Counted from the stretch's first letter, positions 8,838-17,359 are shown. The stretch is 64,000 nucleotides of DNA from DATDAH01 sp963823495 (GCA_963823495.1 CAWGLV010000001.1:3224001-3288000); one strand, 5' to 3'. The notes: generated by a model from the letters alone, not told the origin. A program made the numbers and translations.

Positions 8838-9653
8838 GTGGAGCTCAAGGTCATCCGCTACGACCTGGCCGAACGGGTCGCCACGATCACCTTGGACCGG
8901 CCGGACCGGCTCAACACCTGGACCGGGCGGATGCACCAGGAGTACCGCTGGGCCATGGCCGAGGCCGACGCCGACCCGGAGGTGCGGGCCGTCGTGGTCA
9001 CCGGCGCCGGCCGGGGCTTCTGTGCGGGAGCCGACGCCCGGGCGCTCGAAGGCCACGTCGAGAAGGGGGCCTATGAGAGCGGCGTGGTCGAATCCGAACT
9101 GCCCCGACCGGGCTACGGCGTGCGCCCCGAGTACGACCACGCCTTCGCCTACCACTTCGGCCTGACGGTCCCGGTCATCGCCGCGATCAACGGCCCCGCG
9201 GCCGGTGTCGGCCTGGTCCTCGCCTGCTTCGCCGATGTCCGCTTCGCCGCCGCCGGGGCCAAGCTCACGACCTCGGCACCCCGCTTGGGGCTGCCCGCCG
9301 AGTTCGGCCTGTCGTGGGTGCTGCCCCGACTGGTCGGCGCCGGCCACGCGGCCGACCTGCTCCTGTCCAGCCGGGTCGTCCTGGCCGAGGAGGCCGCCGG
9401 GATGGGGCTGGTGAACCGCGTCCTGCCGGCTGACGAGCTCCTCCCCACCACCTACGACTACGCCAGGATCTTCGCCGAGGAGGTCTCCCCGGCGGCCGTG
9501 GCGTCGGCGAAGCGCCAGCTCTACGCCGACCTCCACGGCGACATCGGCACCGCCGTCGCCGAGTCCGAGCGCCTGCTGGAGGAGATGGCTCAGGGCCCGG
9601 AGTTCGTGGAGGGCGTCACCGCCTACCGGGAGAAGCGCCCACCCCGGTTCTGA
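8838..9653 (+). CDS. Enoyl-CoA hydratase/isomerase (crotonase) family protein
   Basis: 271 residues from GTG 8838, only 7 bp after cysQ. Crotonase fold: ATITLDRPDRLNTWT, VVVTGAGRGFCAGADAR (oxyanion-hole loop), VPVIAAINGPAAGVGLVLA (second oxyanion-hole glycine) and LPAEFGLSWVLPRLVG, where hydratases carry a catalytic Glu. Likely hydrates trans-2-enoyl-CoA or acts on a related CoA ester. Its link with sulfate genes seems positional only. A perfect hairpin follows at 9760. Confidence 0.88.
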   Translation: MELKVIRYDLAERVATITLDRPDRLNTWTGRMHQEYRWAMAEADADPEVRAVVVTGAGRGFCAGADARALEGHVEKGAYESGVVESELPRPGYGVRPEYDHAFAYHFGLTVPVIAAINGPAAGVGLVLACFADVRFAAAGAKLTTSAPRLGLPAEFGLSWVLPRLVGAGHAADLLLSSRVVLAEEAAGMGLVNRVLPADELLPTTYDYARIFAEEVSPAAVASAKRQLYADLHGDIGTAVAESERLLEEMAQGPEFVEGVTAYREKRPPRF

Positions 9654-9759
9654 CCCACCCGCCCCGACCGCCAAGACCGAGGCCGGTCGGGGGACTCTTC
9701 CGTCGGGCCTCCAGCCCTCGAGGGCGGACCCGTCGTCGAGCGGAGCGCCAGACCGCATT

Positions 9760-9798
9760 GGAGGCAATAAGGGGCGGATTCCGCCCCTTATTGCCTCC
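9760..9798. terminator. Perfect 18-bp hairpin between convergent genes
   Basis: GGAGGCAATAAGGGGCGG, a 3-nt loop ATT, then the exact reverse complement: 39 bp with no mismatch. It lies between the stops of the converging enoyl-CoA hydratase and membrane-protein genes (9653 and 9814). There is no T-run on either side, so a bidirectional, non-canonical terminator is the simplest reading. Confidence 0.7.
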
Positions 9799-9813
9799 GA
9801 CGGGCAACCCTGG

Positions 9814-10557
9814 TCAGCGCTCCGCGGGGCGGCCGTCGATGGTGGCGACGACGTAGTCGCTGCCGTTCGGAGCGGTGACGTAGATGCGGAAGAGGAAGCG
9901 GCTGCTGAAAGGCGCATCACTGGTGACGATCACGTGGGTCACCTCGCCCCGGGGGAGGCCGGCCCGCTCCGGGCCGCGGGCGACGAGGCGGGGCAGTGCG
10001 TCCCAGACGGGGCGACCGAGGGGGAACGTCTCCGCGTTCAGGTCGGTGCCCGGGAACGGAGTGGTGGCCTCCGGGCCGCTGAGTTCGCCCTCCCGCCACC
10101 CGTAGTCCAGGGTCCGCTGCGGGCGGTCGGGGTCCCGGACCTCCGCGAACGCGTAGGTCGGGTACAGCACGACCTCGACGGTCGAAGTGGCCCGGCCCGC
10201 GGCCGAGATGAAGGCGTCGATCGCCGGCCGAGGGTCGCCGCCCAGGAGATCGAGCGGCACCGGCGGCGCACTCGTGGTCGGCACGGAGCTGTCGGCCGGG
10301 TCGCCCCCGAAGTCGTCGGAGAAGTCGTCGGAGAAGTCATCGGAGAAGTCGGAGAACTCCTCCGCGTCGGGCTCCGGCTCGGCATCGGCCGCCTCCGACG
10401 CCGAGACCTGCTCGGTGTCCTCGCCGCCGTCGTCGCCCCCGCCGAGGGCCAGGAAGAGGCCGCCCGCCACGAGGACGAGCACCACCACCGCCCCCAGGAG
10501 GACGCCGAGGACCTTCAGTCCCGGCGATCCGGTGTCGGACACGACTGGGTCAGTCAC
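9814..10557 (-). CDS. Membrane-anchored protein of unknown function with SDDF repeats
   Basis: 247 residues, GTG start. Residues 13-39 form one hydrophobic segment (LKVLGVLLGAVVVLVLVAGG core), followed by an acidic low-complexity linker containing four near-identical FSDD(F) repeats (about residues 66-83), encoded by a 12-bp DNA repeat. The remaining about 150 residues are a mixed extracytoplasmic domain (AIDAFISAAGRAT, TVEVVLYPTYAFAEVRDP, DYVVATIDG) of unrecognised family. Topology predicted N-in, C-out. TGAGAT ends 6 bases before the start. Confidence 0.75.
   Translation of the reverse strand: MTDPVVSDTGSPGLKVLGVLLGAVVVLVLVAGGLFLALGGGDDGGEDTEQVSASEAADAEPEPDAEEFSDFSDDFSDDFSDDFGGDPADSSVPTTSAPPVPLDLLGGDPRPAIDAFISAAGRATSTVEVVLYPTYAFAEVRDPDRPQRTLDYGWREGELSGPEATTPFPGTDLNAETFPLGRPVWDALPRLVARGPERAGLPRGEVTHVIVTSDAPFSSRFLFRIYVTAPNGSDYVVATIDGRPAER
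10309..10358. repeat. 12-bp tandem repeat inside a coding region
   Basis: About four copies of a GTCGGAGAAGTC-like unit encode the (F)SDD repeats of the overlapping minus-strand gene. In-frame (4 codons per unit), so length changes would preserve the protein. Confidence 0.7.
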
Positions 10558-10613
10558 CCCGCCATCTCACCACAGCCGGTGCGATCCGGCGCCGGTCCCG
10601 CCACCATTGCGGG

Positions 10614-12254
10614 GTGACCGGACCCTCCGACCTGACCTGGGGCGTGTTCAGCGACCACGCGCCGTGGGTCCTGGAGGACCGCCCGCAGGCCTGGCAGGCC
10701 CACCTGCCCGTGGTCCGGGAGGCGACGCGCCGCTCGGCCCCCGAGTTGGCCCGCCCCCGAAAGGTCCCGCCCCTCGGCCGCCTGGCCACCGTGACCCGCC
10801 ACCTCGGCGTCGGCCTCGCGGGCTGGGCGGTGACCGACCGGCGCAACCCGGACCGGTCCACGGCGGGGCTCTCCCACCGCCTCCGCGTCGCCGCCGAGGC
10901 CCTGGGCCCGACCTACATCAAGCTGGGTCAGATCATCTCCTCGGGCGAGGGCATCTTCCCCGACGAGCTGGTCGAGGAGTTCAAGCAGTGCCGCGACCGG
11001 GTCCGGCCCGAGCCCTTCGACCACGTGCGCCGGGTCGTCGAGGAGGACCTGGGCCGGCCCCTCGAGGACGTGTTCACCGACTTCGAACGCGAACCGCTCG
11101 CGGCCGCGTCGATCGCCCAGGTCCACGCGGCCACGCTCTGCACCGGTGAGCCGGTCGTGGTGAAGGTCCAGCGTCCGCAGGTCGCCGGCCTGGTGCAGGA
11201 GGACCTCCGGGTCATGGCGTGGCTGGCGCCGCTGTTCGTGGGCCGCATCCCCGTCGCCGCGCTGGCCAACCCGCCGGCCCTCGTCGAGCTCTTCGCCGAG
11301 ACCATCGTGGAGGAGCTGGACTTCCGCCTCGAGGCGGAGAACATGCTCGACATCTCCCGCTCCATGCGCCAGCTCGGCCAGGAGGCCTACGTCATCCCCC
11401 GGCCCCACCCGGAGCTGGTCACCCGTCGGCTCCTGGTCATGGAGCGCCTCAGCGGCTTCGCGCTCGACGAGGTCGATGCCATGAAGGCGGCGGGCGTGGA
11501 CCTCATGGCCCTCATCCGCACCGGGATCATCGGCTTCCTCGAGGGGGCGATGTTCCACGGCGTCTTCCACGGTGACCTCCATGGGGGCAACCTCTTCATC
11601 CAGCCCGACGGCCGCACCGCGCTGTTGGACTTCGGCATCACCGGGCGACTCGACGAGCCCCGTCGGCTGGCCTTCCTCAAGCTGCTGGCCAGCGGCAGCA
11701 CGAACGACGTCCGCGGTCAACTCCCGGCCCTGGCCGAACTGGGAGCACTCCCCCTCGACACCGACTTCGAAGCCCTCATCGCCGAACTCGGCCTGGACGA
11801 GCGCCCCGTCGACCCCACCCAGATGGACCCCGACGAGATGGTCGGCGAACTGCAGCGGGTGCTCAAGGCCCTTCTCGGCTACGGCGCCCGGATGCCCAAG
11901 GAGCTCATGCTCTTCGTCAAGAACATGGCCTTCAGCACCTCGATGGGCCAGACCCTCGCCCCCGACCTCGACATCCTGGACCTGATCCAGCAGGTCATCA
12001 TGCACTTCGCACTCACCCACGGTGAGCGCATCGCCAACGACCTGCAGCAGGACTACGACCCCGACGGCTACCTCGCCGAGGTGGACATGGACGGGTACCG
12101 GGCCGCCCTGGGCATGCCCGACGCCGACGCCATCACCCTCGCCGAGCTCCAGGAGCGCCGTCGCGTCATCCGCGAGCGCCTGGCCCGGCGCAGCCGCCGG
12201 GGTGGCACCCATTACACACCAACTGGCCCGGAAAAGGACCACGTGGGAAGATGA
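10614..12254 (+). CDS. AarF/UbiB (ABC1/ADCK) family atypical kinase
   Basis: 546 residues, GTG start. Hallmarks of the UbiB/ADCK atypical kinase fold: YIKLGQIISSGEGIFPDEL (KxGQ motif), PLAAASIAQVHAA (Ala-rich nucleotide loop), VVVKVQRPQV (catalytic Lys), FHGDLHGGN (catalytic loop) and LLDFGITG (DFG). Family members support quinone biosynthesis or lipid homeostasis through an ATPase-like activity. The predicted terminal membrane helix pair of some members is not evident. Its TGA overlaps the cysD ATG by 4 bp, so it is cotranscribed with sulfate-activation genes, an unexplained pairing. Confidence 0.9.
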   Translation: MTGPSDLTWGVFSDHAPWVLEDRPQAWQAHLPVVREATRRSAPELARPRKVPPLGRLATVTRHLGVGLAGWAVTDRRNPDRSTAGLSHRLRVAAEALGPTYIKLGQIISSGEGIFPDELVEEFKQCRDRVRPEPFDHVRRVVEEDLGRPLEDVFTDFEREPLAAASIAQVHAATLCTGEPVVVKVQRPQVAGLVQEDLRVMAWLAPLFVGRIPVAALANPPALVELFAETIVEELDFRLEAENMLDISRSMRQLGQEAYVIPRPHPELVTRRLLVMERLSGFALDEVDAMKAAGVDLMALIRTGIIGFLEGAMFHGVFHGDLHGGNLFIQPDGRTALLDFGITGRLDEPRRLAFLKLLASGSTNDVRGQLPALAELGALPLDTDFEALIAELGLDERPVDPTQMDPDEMVGELQRVLKALLGYGARMPKELMLFVKNMAFSTSMGQTLAPDLDILDLIQQVIMHFALTHGERIANDLQQDYDPDGYLAEVDMDGYRAALGMPDADAITLAELQERRRVIRERLARRSRRGGTHYTPTGPEKDHVGR

Positions 12255-13189
12255 CACCCTCCATGACCGCCGACGACCTCATCGACGCGCCCCGGCGCAC
12301 CCACCTCCAACAGCTCGAGGACGAATCGATCCACATCATCCGCGAGGTGGTGGCCCAGTTCGACCGCCCGGTGATGCTCTACAGCATCGGCAAGGACTCC
12401 GGGGTCATGCTCCGCCTGGCCGAGAAGGCCTTCTACCCGGGCAAGCTCCCCTTCCCGCTCCTGCACGTGGACACCACGTGGAAGTTCAAGGACATGATCG
12501 CCCATCGCGAGCGCATGGCCGAGGAGCTCGGCGTGGAGATCGTCGTCCACACGAACCAGGAGGGTGTGGCCCAGGGCATCAACCCCTTCGACCACGGCTC
12601 CAAGGTCCACACCGACATCATGAAGACCCAGGCGCTCAAGCAGGCCCTCGACGCCGGGGGCTATGACGCCGCGTTCGGCGGGGCCCGTCGCGACGAGGAG
12701 AAGTCGCGGGCCAAGGAGCGGGTCTTCTCCTTCCGGGACAAGCACCACCGCTGGGACCCCAAGAACCAGCGACCCGAGCTGTGGAACTTCTACAACGGTC
12801 GGGTCCACCCCGGCGAGAGCATCCGGGTCTTCCCGCTCTCGAACTGGACCGAGCTCGACATCTGGCAGTACATCTGGCTGCAGGACATCCCCCTGGTGCC
12901 GCTGTACTACTCCGCCCTGCGCCCCACGGTGGAGCGGGACGGCACGCTGATCATGGTCGATGACGAGCGCTTCCGCTTCGAGCCCGGCGAGGAGCCCGTC
13001 GACCGGATGATCCGCTTCCGGACCCTGGGCTGCTACCCGCTGTCCGGCGCCGTCGAGTCCACCGCCACCACCCTCCCCCAGATCATCCAGGAGATGCTGC
13101 TGGCCACCCGGTCCGAGCGGGAGGGCCGCACCATCGACCACGACCAGGCCGGGTCGATGGAGGAGAAGAAGAAGGAGGGGTACTTCTAG
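12251..13189 (+). CDS. cysD: Sulfate adenylyltransferase subunit 2 (ATP sulfurylase small subunit)
   Basis: 312 residues. CysD forms APS from ATP and sulfate, driven by GTP hydrolysis in CysN. The PP-loop reads VMLYSIGKDSGVMLRLAEK; other family blocks are FPLLHVDTTWKFKDMI, AFGGARRDEEKSRAKER, FNFYNGRV-like LWNFYNGRVHPG and RFRTLGCYPLSGAVES. The first ATG (12251) overlaps the upstream stop; a second in-frame ATG at 12263 has GGGAAG at better spacing, so the true start could be 4 codons later. cysNC begins at the next base after its stop. Confidence 0.95.
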   Translation: MTPSMTADDLIDAPRRTHLQQLEDESIHIIREVVAQFDRPVMLYSIGKDSGVMLRLAEKAFYPGKLPFPLLHVDTTWKFKDMIAHRERMAEELGVEIVVHTNQEGVAQGINPFDHGSKVHTDIMKTQALKQALDAGGYDAAFGGARRDEEKSRAKERVFSFRDKHHRWDPKNQRPELWNFYNGRVHPGESIRVFPLSNWTELDIWQYIWLQDIPLVPLYYSALRPTVERDGTLIMVDDERFRFEPGEEPVDRMIRFRTLGCYPLSGAVESTATTLPQIIQEMLLATRSEREGRTIDHDQAGSMEEKKKEGYF

Positions 13190-15109
13190 ATGTCACACCA
13201 GAGCGAGCTGATCGCCACCGACATCGAGGCCTACCTCGCCGAGCACGAGCAGAAGGACCTGCTGCGCTTCCTCACCTGTGGCTCGGTCGACGACGGCAAG
13301 TCGACCCTCATCGGGCGCCTGCTGCACGACTCCCACCTGCTCTACGAGGACCAGTTGGCCGCGGTCGAGGCCGAGAGCACCACCATCGGCTCGGCCGGCG
13401 GCGAGCTCGACCTGGCCCTCCTCATGGACGGCCTCAAGGCCGAGCGCGAGCAGGGCATCACCATCGACGTGGCCTACCGCTACTTCTCGACGTCCCGGCG
13501 CAAGTTCATCATCGCCGACACCCCGGGCCACGAGCAGTACACCCGCAACATGGTCACCGGGGCCTCGACCTGCGACCTGGCCATCATCCTCGTCGACGCC
13601 CGCCACGGTGTGCAGTCCCAGACCAAGCGCCACAGCTACCTGACCTCGCTGCTGGGCATCCAGAACACCGTCGTGGCCATCAACAAGATGGACCTGGTCG
13701 AGCACTCCAAGGACCGTTTCGAGGAGATCCGGGACCACTACCTGGAGTTCGCCGAGCGCCTGGACCTGAAGAAGCCGCCGTGGTTCATCCCGATGTCGGC
13801 CCTCAAGGGCGACTGGGTGGTCGACCCCGGCACGAACATGACCTGGTTCGAGGGCCCCACCCTCATGGAGCACCTCGAGACCGTCGAGGTGGCGGTGCCC
13901 GAGGACGGGGACCTCCGCTTCCCGGTCCAGTTGGTGCGCCGGCCCGACCTGGCCTTCCGCGGCTTCGCGGGCACGGTTGCGGGCGGCGCCATCCGCCCCG
14001 GCGACGAGGTCGTCGTCCTGCCCTCCGGCGTGGTGTCCAAGGTCGACCGGCTCGTCACCTTCGACGGGGACCTGGAGCACGCCGGACCGGGCACCGCGGT
14101 CACCGTGACCCTGAACGACGAGGTCGACGTGTCCCGCGGTGACGTCCTGGTCCACCCCGACCAGCTGCCCCAGCGCAGCCACGAGGTCGAGGCCATGGTC
14201 GTCTGGATGAGCGAGACCGACATGGTCCCGGGCAAGGAGTACCTGGTCCACCAGGCCAACCGGGTCGTGCCCGGCCGGATCACCACCGTGACCCATCGGG
14301 TGGATGTCAACACCCTCGAGCCCGAGGCCGCCACCAGCCTGGCCGTCAACGAGATCGGCCGCTGCACGGTCAGCTGCGACCAGCAGCTGCTCTTCGACGC
14401 CTACGACCGCAACCGCATCACCGGGGCCTTCATCCTGGTCGACCGCCTGACCAACGCCACGGTGGCCGCGGGGATGATCGTGCCCCAGGACTCGGCCTGG
14501 GACGCCCTGCCCGACGAGCACCTCCAGCGCCACCTGAGCCAGATCACCGTCGACGAGCGGGTCGGCCGTTACGGGCAGAAGCCCTGCACGGTGCTGCTCA
14601 CCGGCCTGACCGGAGCGGGGAAGTCGACGACCGCGGTGGCCCTCGAGCGACGGCTGTTCGACGCCGGGCGGACGACGCTGCGCATCGACGGCGAGGACCT
14701 CCGCCTCGGCATGAGCCGCGACCTGGGCTTCAGCGCGCAGGAGCGCTCGGAGAACCTGCGCCGCATGGCCGAGGTGGCCCGGCTGGCCAACGAGTCGGGG
14801 ATCATCGTGATCGCGGCCTTCTCGGCGCCCAAGGCCGACGTGCGGGACCGGGCCCGAGAGCTCATCGGCCCGGAGCGCTTCCTGGAGATCCATCTCGACG
14901 CCCCGGTCGAGGTGGCCCGCCAGCGGGACCCCGAGGGCCTCTACGACGCCGCCGAGCGGGGCGAGATCCCGCAGTTCCCGGGGGTCTCGGCCACCTACGA
15001 CGTCCCCGAGAACCCCGACCTGACCCTCGACACCGTCACCGCCGACCAGGCCGACAACCTCGAGCGCATCATCGACCTCCTCACCGAACGAGGCTTCCTC
15101 ACACCGTGA
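13190..15109 (+). CDS. cysNC: Bifunctional sulfate adenylyltransferase subunit 1 / adenylyl-sulfate kinase
   Basis: 639 residues. Residues 1-440 are CysN: an EF-Tu-like GTPase with GSVDDGKSTLIGRLL (G1), REQGITIDVAYRYF (G2), ADTPGHEQYTRNM (G3) and NKMDLV (G4), then two beta-barrel domains. Residues about 465-639 are an APS-kinase domain with Walker A GLTGAGKST. In that domain the usual DGDNLRHGLN is DGEDLRLGMS and KGLYAKARAGEIK is EGLYDAAERGEIP, so its kinase activity is uncertain; an intact stand-alone cysC lies at 7374-7988. Operon aarF-cysD-cysNC. Confidence 0.95.
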   Translation: MSHQSELIATDIEAYLAEHEQKDLLRFLTCGSVDDGKSTLIGRLLHDSHLLYEDQLAAVEAESTTIGSAGGELDLALLMDGLKAEREQGITIDVAYRYFSTSRRKFIIADTPGHEQYTRNMVTGASTCDLAIILVDARHGVQSQTKRHSYLTSLLGIQNTVVAINKMDLVEHSKDRFEEIRDHYLEFAERLDLKKPPWFIPMSALKGDWVVDPGTNMTWFEGPTLMEHLETVEVAVPEDGDLRFPVQLVRRPDLAFRGFAGTVAGGAIRPGDEVVVLPSGVVSKVDRLVTFDGDLEHAGPGTAVTVTLNDEVDVSRGDVLVHPDQLPQRSHEVEAMVVWMSETDMVPGKEYLVHQANRVVPGRITTVTHRVDVNTLEPEAATSLAVNEIGRCTVSCDQQLLFDAYDRNRITGAFILVDRLTNATVAAGMIVPQDSAWDALPDEHLQRHLSQITVDERVGRYGQKPCTVLLTGLTGAGKSTTAVALERRLFDAGRTTLRIDGEDLRLGMSRDLGFSAQERSENLRRMAEVARLANESGIIVIAAFSAPKADVRDRARELIGPERFLEIHLDAPVEVARQRDPEGLYDAAERGEIPQFPGVSATYDVPENPDLTLDTVTADQADNLERIIDLLTERGFLTP

Positions 15110-15121
15110 CCCGCCCGGCGA

Positions 15122-15150
15122 GCCAGGACGGCCGATGAGGCGGTCCTGGC
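15122..15150 (+). promoter_or_regulatory. Hairpin enclosing the start codon of the downstream lipoprotein
   Basis: GCCAGGAC (15122-15129) and GTCCTGGC (15143-15150) are perfect 8-bp arms; the 13-base loop contains the ATG at 15135-15137. Such a stem could limit ribosome access, or it may be chance in GC-rich DNA. Confidence 0.3.
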
Positions 15151-15707
15151 CGGCGGCGCTGGGATTGAGCGGGCTCCTGCTGGCGGGCTGTGGCGATGAC
15201 GGGACCGAGCGCGGTCCGACGGCCTCCGAGGCGAGCTCGACCGCCATCGTCGACGACAGGCATCCCTACGTCCTGCTGGACGATCCGGCGTGGACGTTCG
15301 TGGAGGCGGTCGACTACCTGCCCGACAGCCCCTTCGCCACGATCGACACTCCACACACCGATTGGTTCGTCGAGTACGACCATGACCCGGTCGATCTCGG
15401 TGGCGGCGCGGTCTCGGTCGACCACGTCAGCGTCGCCGCCCTGGAAGCACCGCTCGACGAGACCGCCTCCCATCTCGAGACGTTCGGCTACGCGACCGAG
15501 TCGGTGCCGGCCGGACCATGGACGGCCCGCGGCACCCTGACCACCGCCGGTTCGGAGTACGCCGCGGTCGTGCTCCTCGACGGCGACGACCGCACGATCC
15601 AGGTGCTGAGCTATGACCTCGACGTGCACGCGCTCGCGGCCGTCGCCGCGAGGCTCCAGCCGGTGGACGAGGCGGCATGGCGGTCCGCTGGCGGCGTTGT
15701 CCAGTAG
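15135..15707 (+). CDS. Putative lipoprotein of unknown function
   Basis: 190 residues. MRRSWPAALGLSGLLLAGCG is a lipoprotein signal peptide with lipobox LAGC. The mature part starts with a short Thr/Ser/Glu linker and continues as a beta-rich domain (YVLLDDPAWTFVEAVDYLP, TDWFVEYDHDPVDLGGG, AAVVLLDGDDRTIQVLSYDL). No family recognised; the overall look is of a small extracytoplasmic sensor or anti-sigma-like lipoprotein domain, but nothing supports a specific role. It starts 25 bp after cysNC and may be read from the same transcript. Confidence 0.75.
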   Translation: MRRSWPAALGLSGLLLAGCGDDGTERGPTASEASSTAIVDDRHPYVLLDDPAWTFVEAVDYLPDSPFATIDTPHTDWFVEYDHDPVDLGGGAVSVDHVSVAALEAPLDETASHLETFGYATESVPAGPWTARGTLTTAGSEYAAVVLLDGDDRTIQVLSYDLDVHALAAVAARLQPVDEAAWRSAGGVVQ

Positions 15708-15824
15708 CCCGGCACCAGTCCTGCCGACCTGGACGAGGTGCAGCGGGCCGGAACGGTCGAGCCTGGCCGGTGGGCCGACTTCTGTGGGGCCATGGCCCGG
15801 GTCATGGCCTGTTGACCAGATCGG

Positions 15825-15998
15825 TCAGTCGATGGTGATCTGGCCGGTGACCGGGAACTCCTTGCGGACGACCAGGCGGTCGCCGTCCTCGGCCACGGTC
15901 TCGTAGCCCAACTCGGCATAGCTGGCCTTGACCCCCTCGGCCTGGCTCTCGGGGATGTCCACGATGGTCAGGTACTCCCAGCGCTCTGCGATGTGCAT
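15825..15998 (-). CDS. Short conserved-looking protein, 57 residues, divergent from nucS
   Basis: Frame on the minus strand from ATG 15998 to TGA 15825. It begins MHIAERWEYLTIVDIP and ends VTGQITID, with a compact alpha/beta composition and no signal peptide. Codon use (G/C in third positions) matches neighbours. A TACTGT hexamer ends exactly 6 bases before the ATG, mirrored by TACCCT for nucS on the other strand, which argues the gene is real. Family unknown. Confidence 0.65.
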   Translation of the reverse strand: MHIAERWEYLTIVDIPESQAEGVKASYAELGYETVAEDGDRLVVRKEFPVTGQITID

Positions 15999-16004
15999 GG
16001 GACG

Positions 16005-16010
16005 ACAGTA
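16005..16010 (-). promoter_or_regulatory. Putative -10 (TACTGT) of the 57-residue gene
   Basis: TACTGT on the minus strand ends 6 bases before ATG 15998. Back to back with the nucS promoter within a 39-bp intergenic space. Confidence 0.5.
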
Positions 16011-16023
16011 GGTCGACCGCGCC

Positions 16024-16029
16024 TACCCT
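16024..16029 (+). promoter_or_regulatory. Putative -10 (TACCCT) of nucS
   Basis: TACCCT ends 8 bases before the nucS GTG at 16038; no Shine-Dalgarno sequence. This also supports the shorter nucS start over the in-frame ATG at 15993. Confidence 0.5.
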
Positions 16030-16037
16030 CGCCCGCC

Positions 16038-16697
16038 GTGAGGCTCGTCATCGCCCGGTGCCAGGTGGACTACGAGGGACGCCTGACCGCCCACCTCCCG
16101 ATGGCCCCCCGCCTGATCATGGTGAAGGCCGACGGGTGCGTCGCCATCCACGCCGACGGCGGGGCCTACAAACCGCTCAACTGGATGAACGCCCCGAACA
16201 CCCTGGTCGAGGGCGACGGGGTGTGGACCGTCACCAGCCCCAAGGGCGAGCAGCTGATCATCACCATGGAGGAGATCCTCTCGGACTCGGCCCACGAGCT
16301 GGGCGTGGACCCCGGCCTCACCAAGGACGGCGTCGAGGCCCACCTCCAGGAGCTCCTGGCCCTGGACTGCACCCGGATCGGCGAGGGCTTCAAGCTCGTC
16401 CGCCGGGAGTGGCCGACCGACATCGGCCCCGTCGACCTGCTGTGCCGCGACGCGGAGGGCAACGCCGTGGCCGTGGAGGTCAAGCGCCGGGGCGAGATCG
16501 ACGGGGTCGAGCAGCTCACCCGCTACCTCGAGCGCATGGACCGGGACCCCTCGTTGCGCCCGGTACGTGGGGTGTTCGTGGCCCAGGTCATCAAGCCCCA
16601 GGCCAAGGTCCTGGCCGAGTCCCGGGGCATCGCCTGCGTGGAGGTCGATTACGACGAGCTCCGCGGCATCGAGCGCAACGAGCTGAAGCTGTTCTGA
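16038..16697 (+). CDS. nucS: Endonuclease NucS (mismatch-specific)
   Basis: 219 residues from GTG 16038, close to the usual length. Starts VRLVIARCQVDYEGRLTAHL, as in actinobacterial NucS. N-terminal OB-like DNA-binding half, then a PD-(D/E)XK nuclease half with WPTDIGPVDLLCRD (Asp) and AVAVEVKRRGEIDG (E-x-K), and QLTRYLERM. The C-terminus ends NELKLF, resembling the sliding-clamp binding tail. NucS cleaves mismatched DNA and drives the non-canonical mismatch repair of actinomycetes that lack MutS/MutL. An ATG at 15993 would add 15 residues and overlap the divergent 57-residue gene's start; rejected. Confidence 0.95.
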   Translation: MRLVIARCQVDYEGRLTAHLPMAPRLIMVKADGCVAIHADGGAYKPLNWMNAPNTLVEGDGVWTVTSPKGEQLIITMEEILSDSAHELGVDPGLTKDGVEAHLQELLALDCTRIGEGFKLVRREWPTDIGPVDLLCRDAEGNAVAVEVKRRGEIDGVEQLTRYLERMDRDPSLRPVRGVFVAQVIKPQAKVLAESRGIACVEVDYDELRGIERNELKLF

Positions 16698-16756
16698 CCG
16701 AGGACGGGCGCGACGGAGCAGAGCAGCCCTCAACCGTCAGGGACTAGACAGGGGCC

Positions 16757-17350
16757 GTGACCGGCGACGACTTCTTCGCCGTCGTGGCCCGGCAGCGGGC
16801 CTGCCGGGCCTTCGATCCGGAACGAGACGTCGGCGACGAGCTCGTCGAGCGCGTGCTCGACGCCGCCCGCTTCGCCCCGAGCAGCGAGAACACCCAGCCC
16901 TGGGTCTTCGTCGTCATCCGGGACGACGGACGTCGGCGACGGCTCACCGACCTGATGGCCCGGCTCTGGGCCCTGGCAACCGAGACGGCCCTTCCCGACG
17001 ACCTCCACGACGACGTGAGCACCGGCTTCGCCGGCGGATTCGCCACGGCCCCCGTCTGGATCGTGGTCGGAGCCGATGTGGAGCGGGCCGAGAGCGGCGA
17101 GCAGGCATCGTCGATCTACCCCGCCGTCCAGAACCTCCTGCTGGCGGCCACGGCCCTGGGACTGGGCTCGGCCATGACCACCATCGCCACCTACGACCCG
17201 GCGGAGGTCCGGGCCATCGCCGGCCTCCCCGACTCGATCCGTCCCTACGCCCTGGTCCCGCTGGGCTGGCCCGGAAGGCCACTCGGCCCACCACGACGCC
17301 GCCCCGTCAGCGAGATCGCCCACCGCGACTCCTTCGGCAGCGCCTGGTGA
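16757..17350 (+). CDS. Nitroreductase family protein
   Basis: 197 residues from GTG 16757. FMN-binding nitroreductase fold: RQRACRAFDPERDV near the start (phosphate-binding Arg), RFAPSSENTQPWVFVVI, AVQNLLLAATALGLGS and RPYALVPLGWPGRPLGPPRR near the C-terminus. Family members reduce nitro compounds, quinones or flavins with NAD(P)H; the substrate is not evident. TAGACA lies 6 bases before the start. It ends 9 bp from the convergent CoA-transferase stop. Confidence 0.88.
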   Translation: MTGDDFFAVVARQRACRAFDPERDVGDELVERVLDAARFAPSSENTQPWVFVVIRDDGRRRRLTDLMARLWALATETALPDDLHDDVSTGFAGGFATAPVWIVVGADVERAESGEQASSIYPAVQNLLLAATALGLGSAMTTIATYDPAEVRAIAGLPDSIRPYALVPLGWPGRPLGPPRRRPVSEIAHRDSFGSAW

Positions 17351-17359
17351 CCTCTTCGG

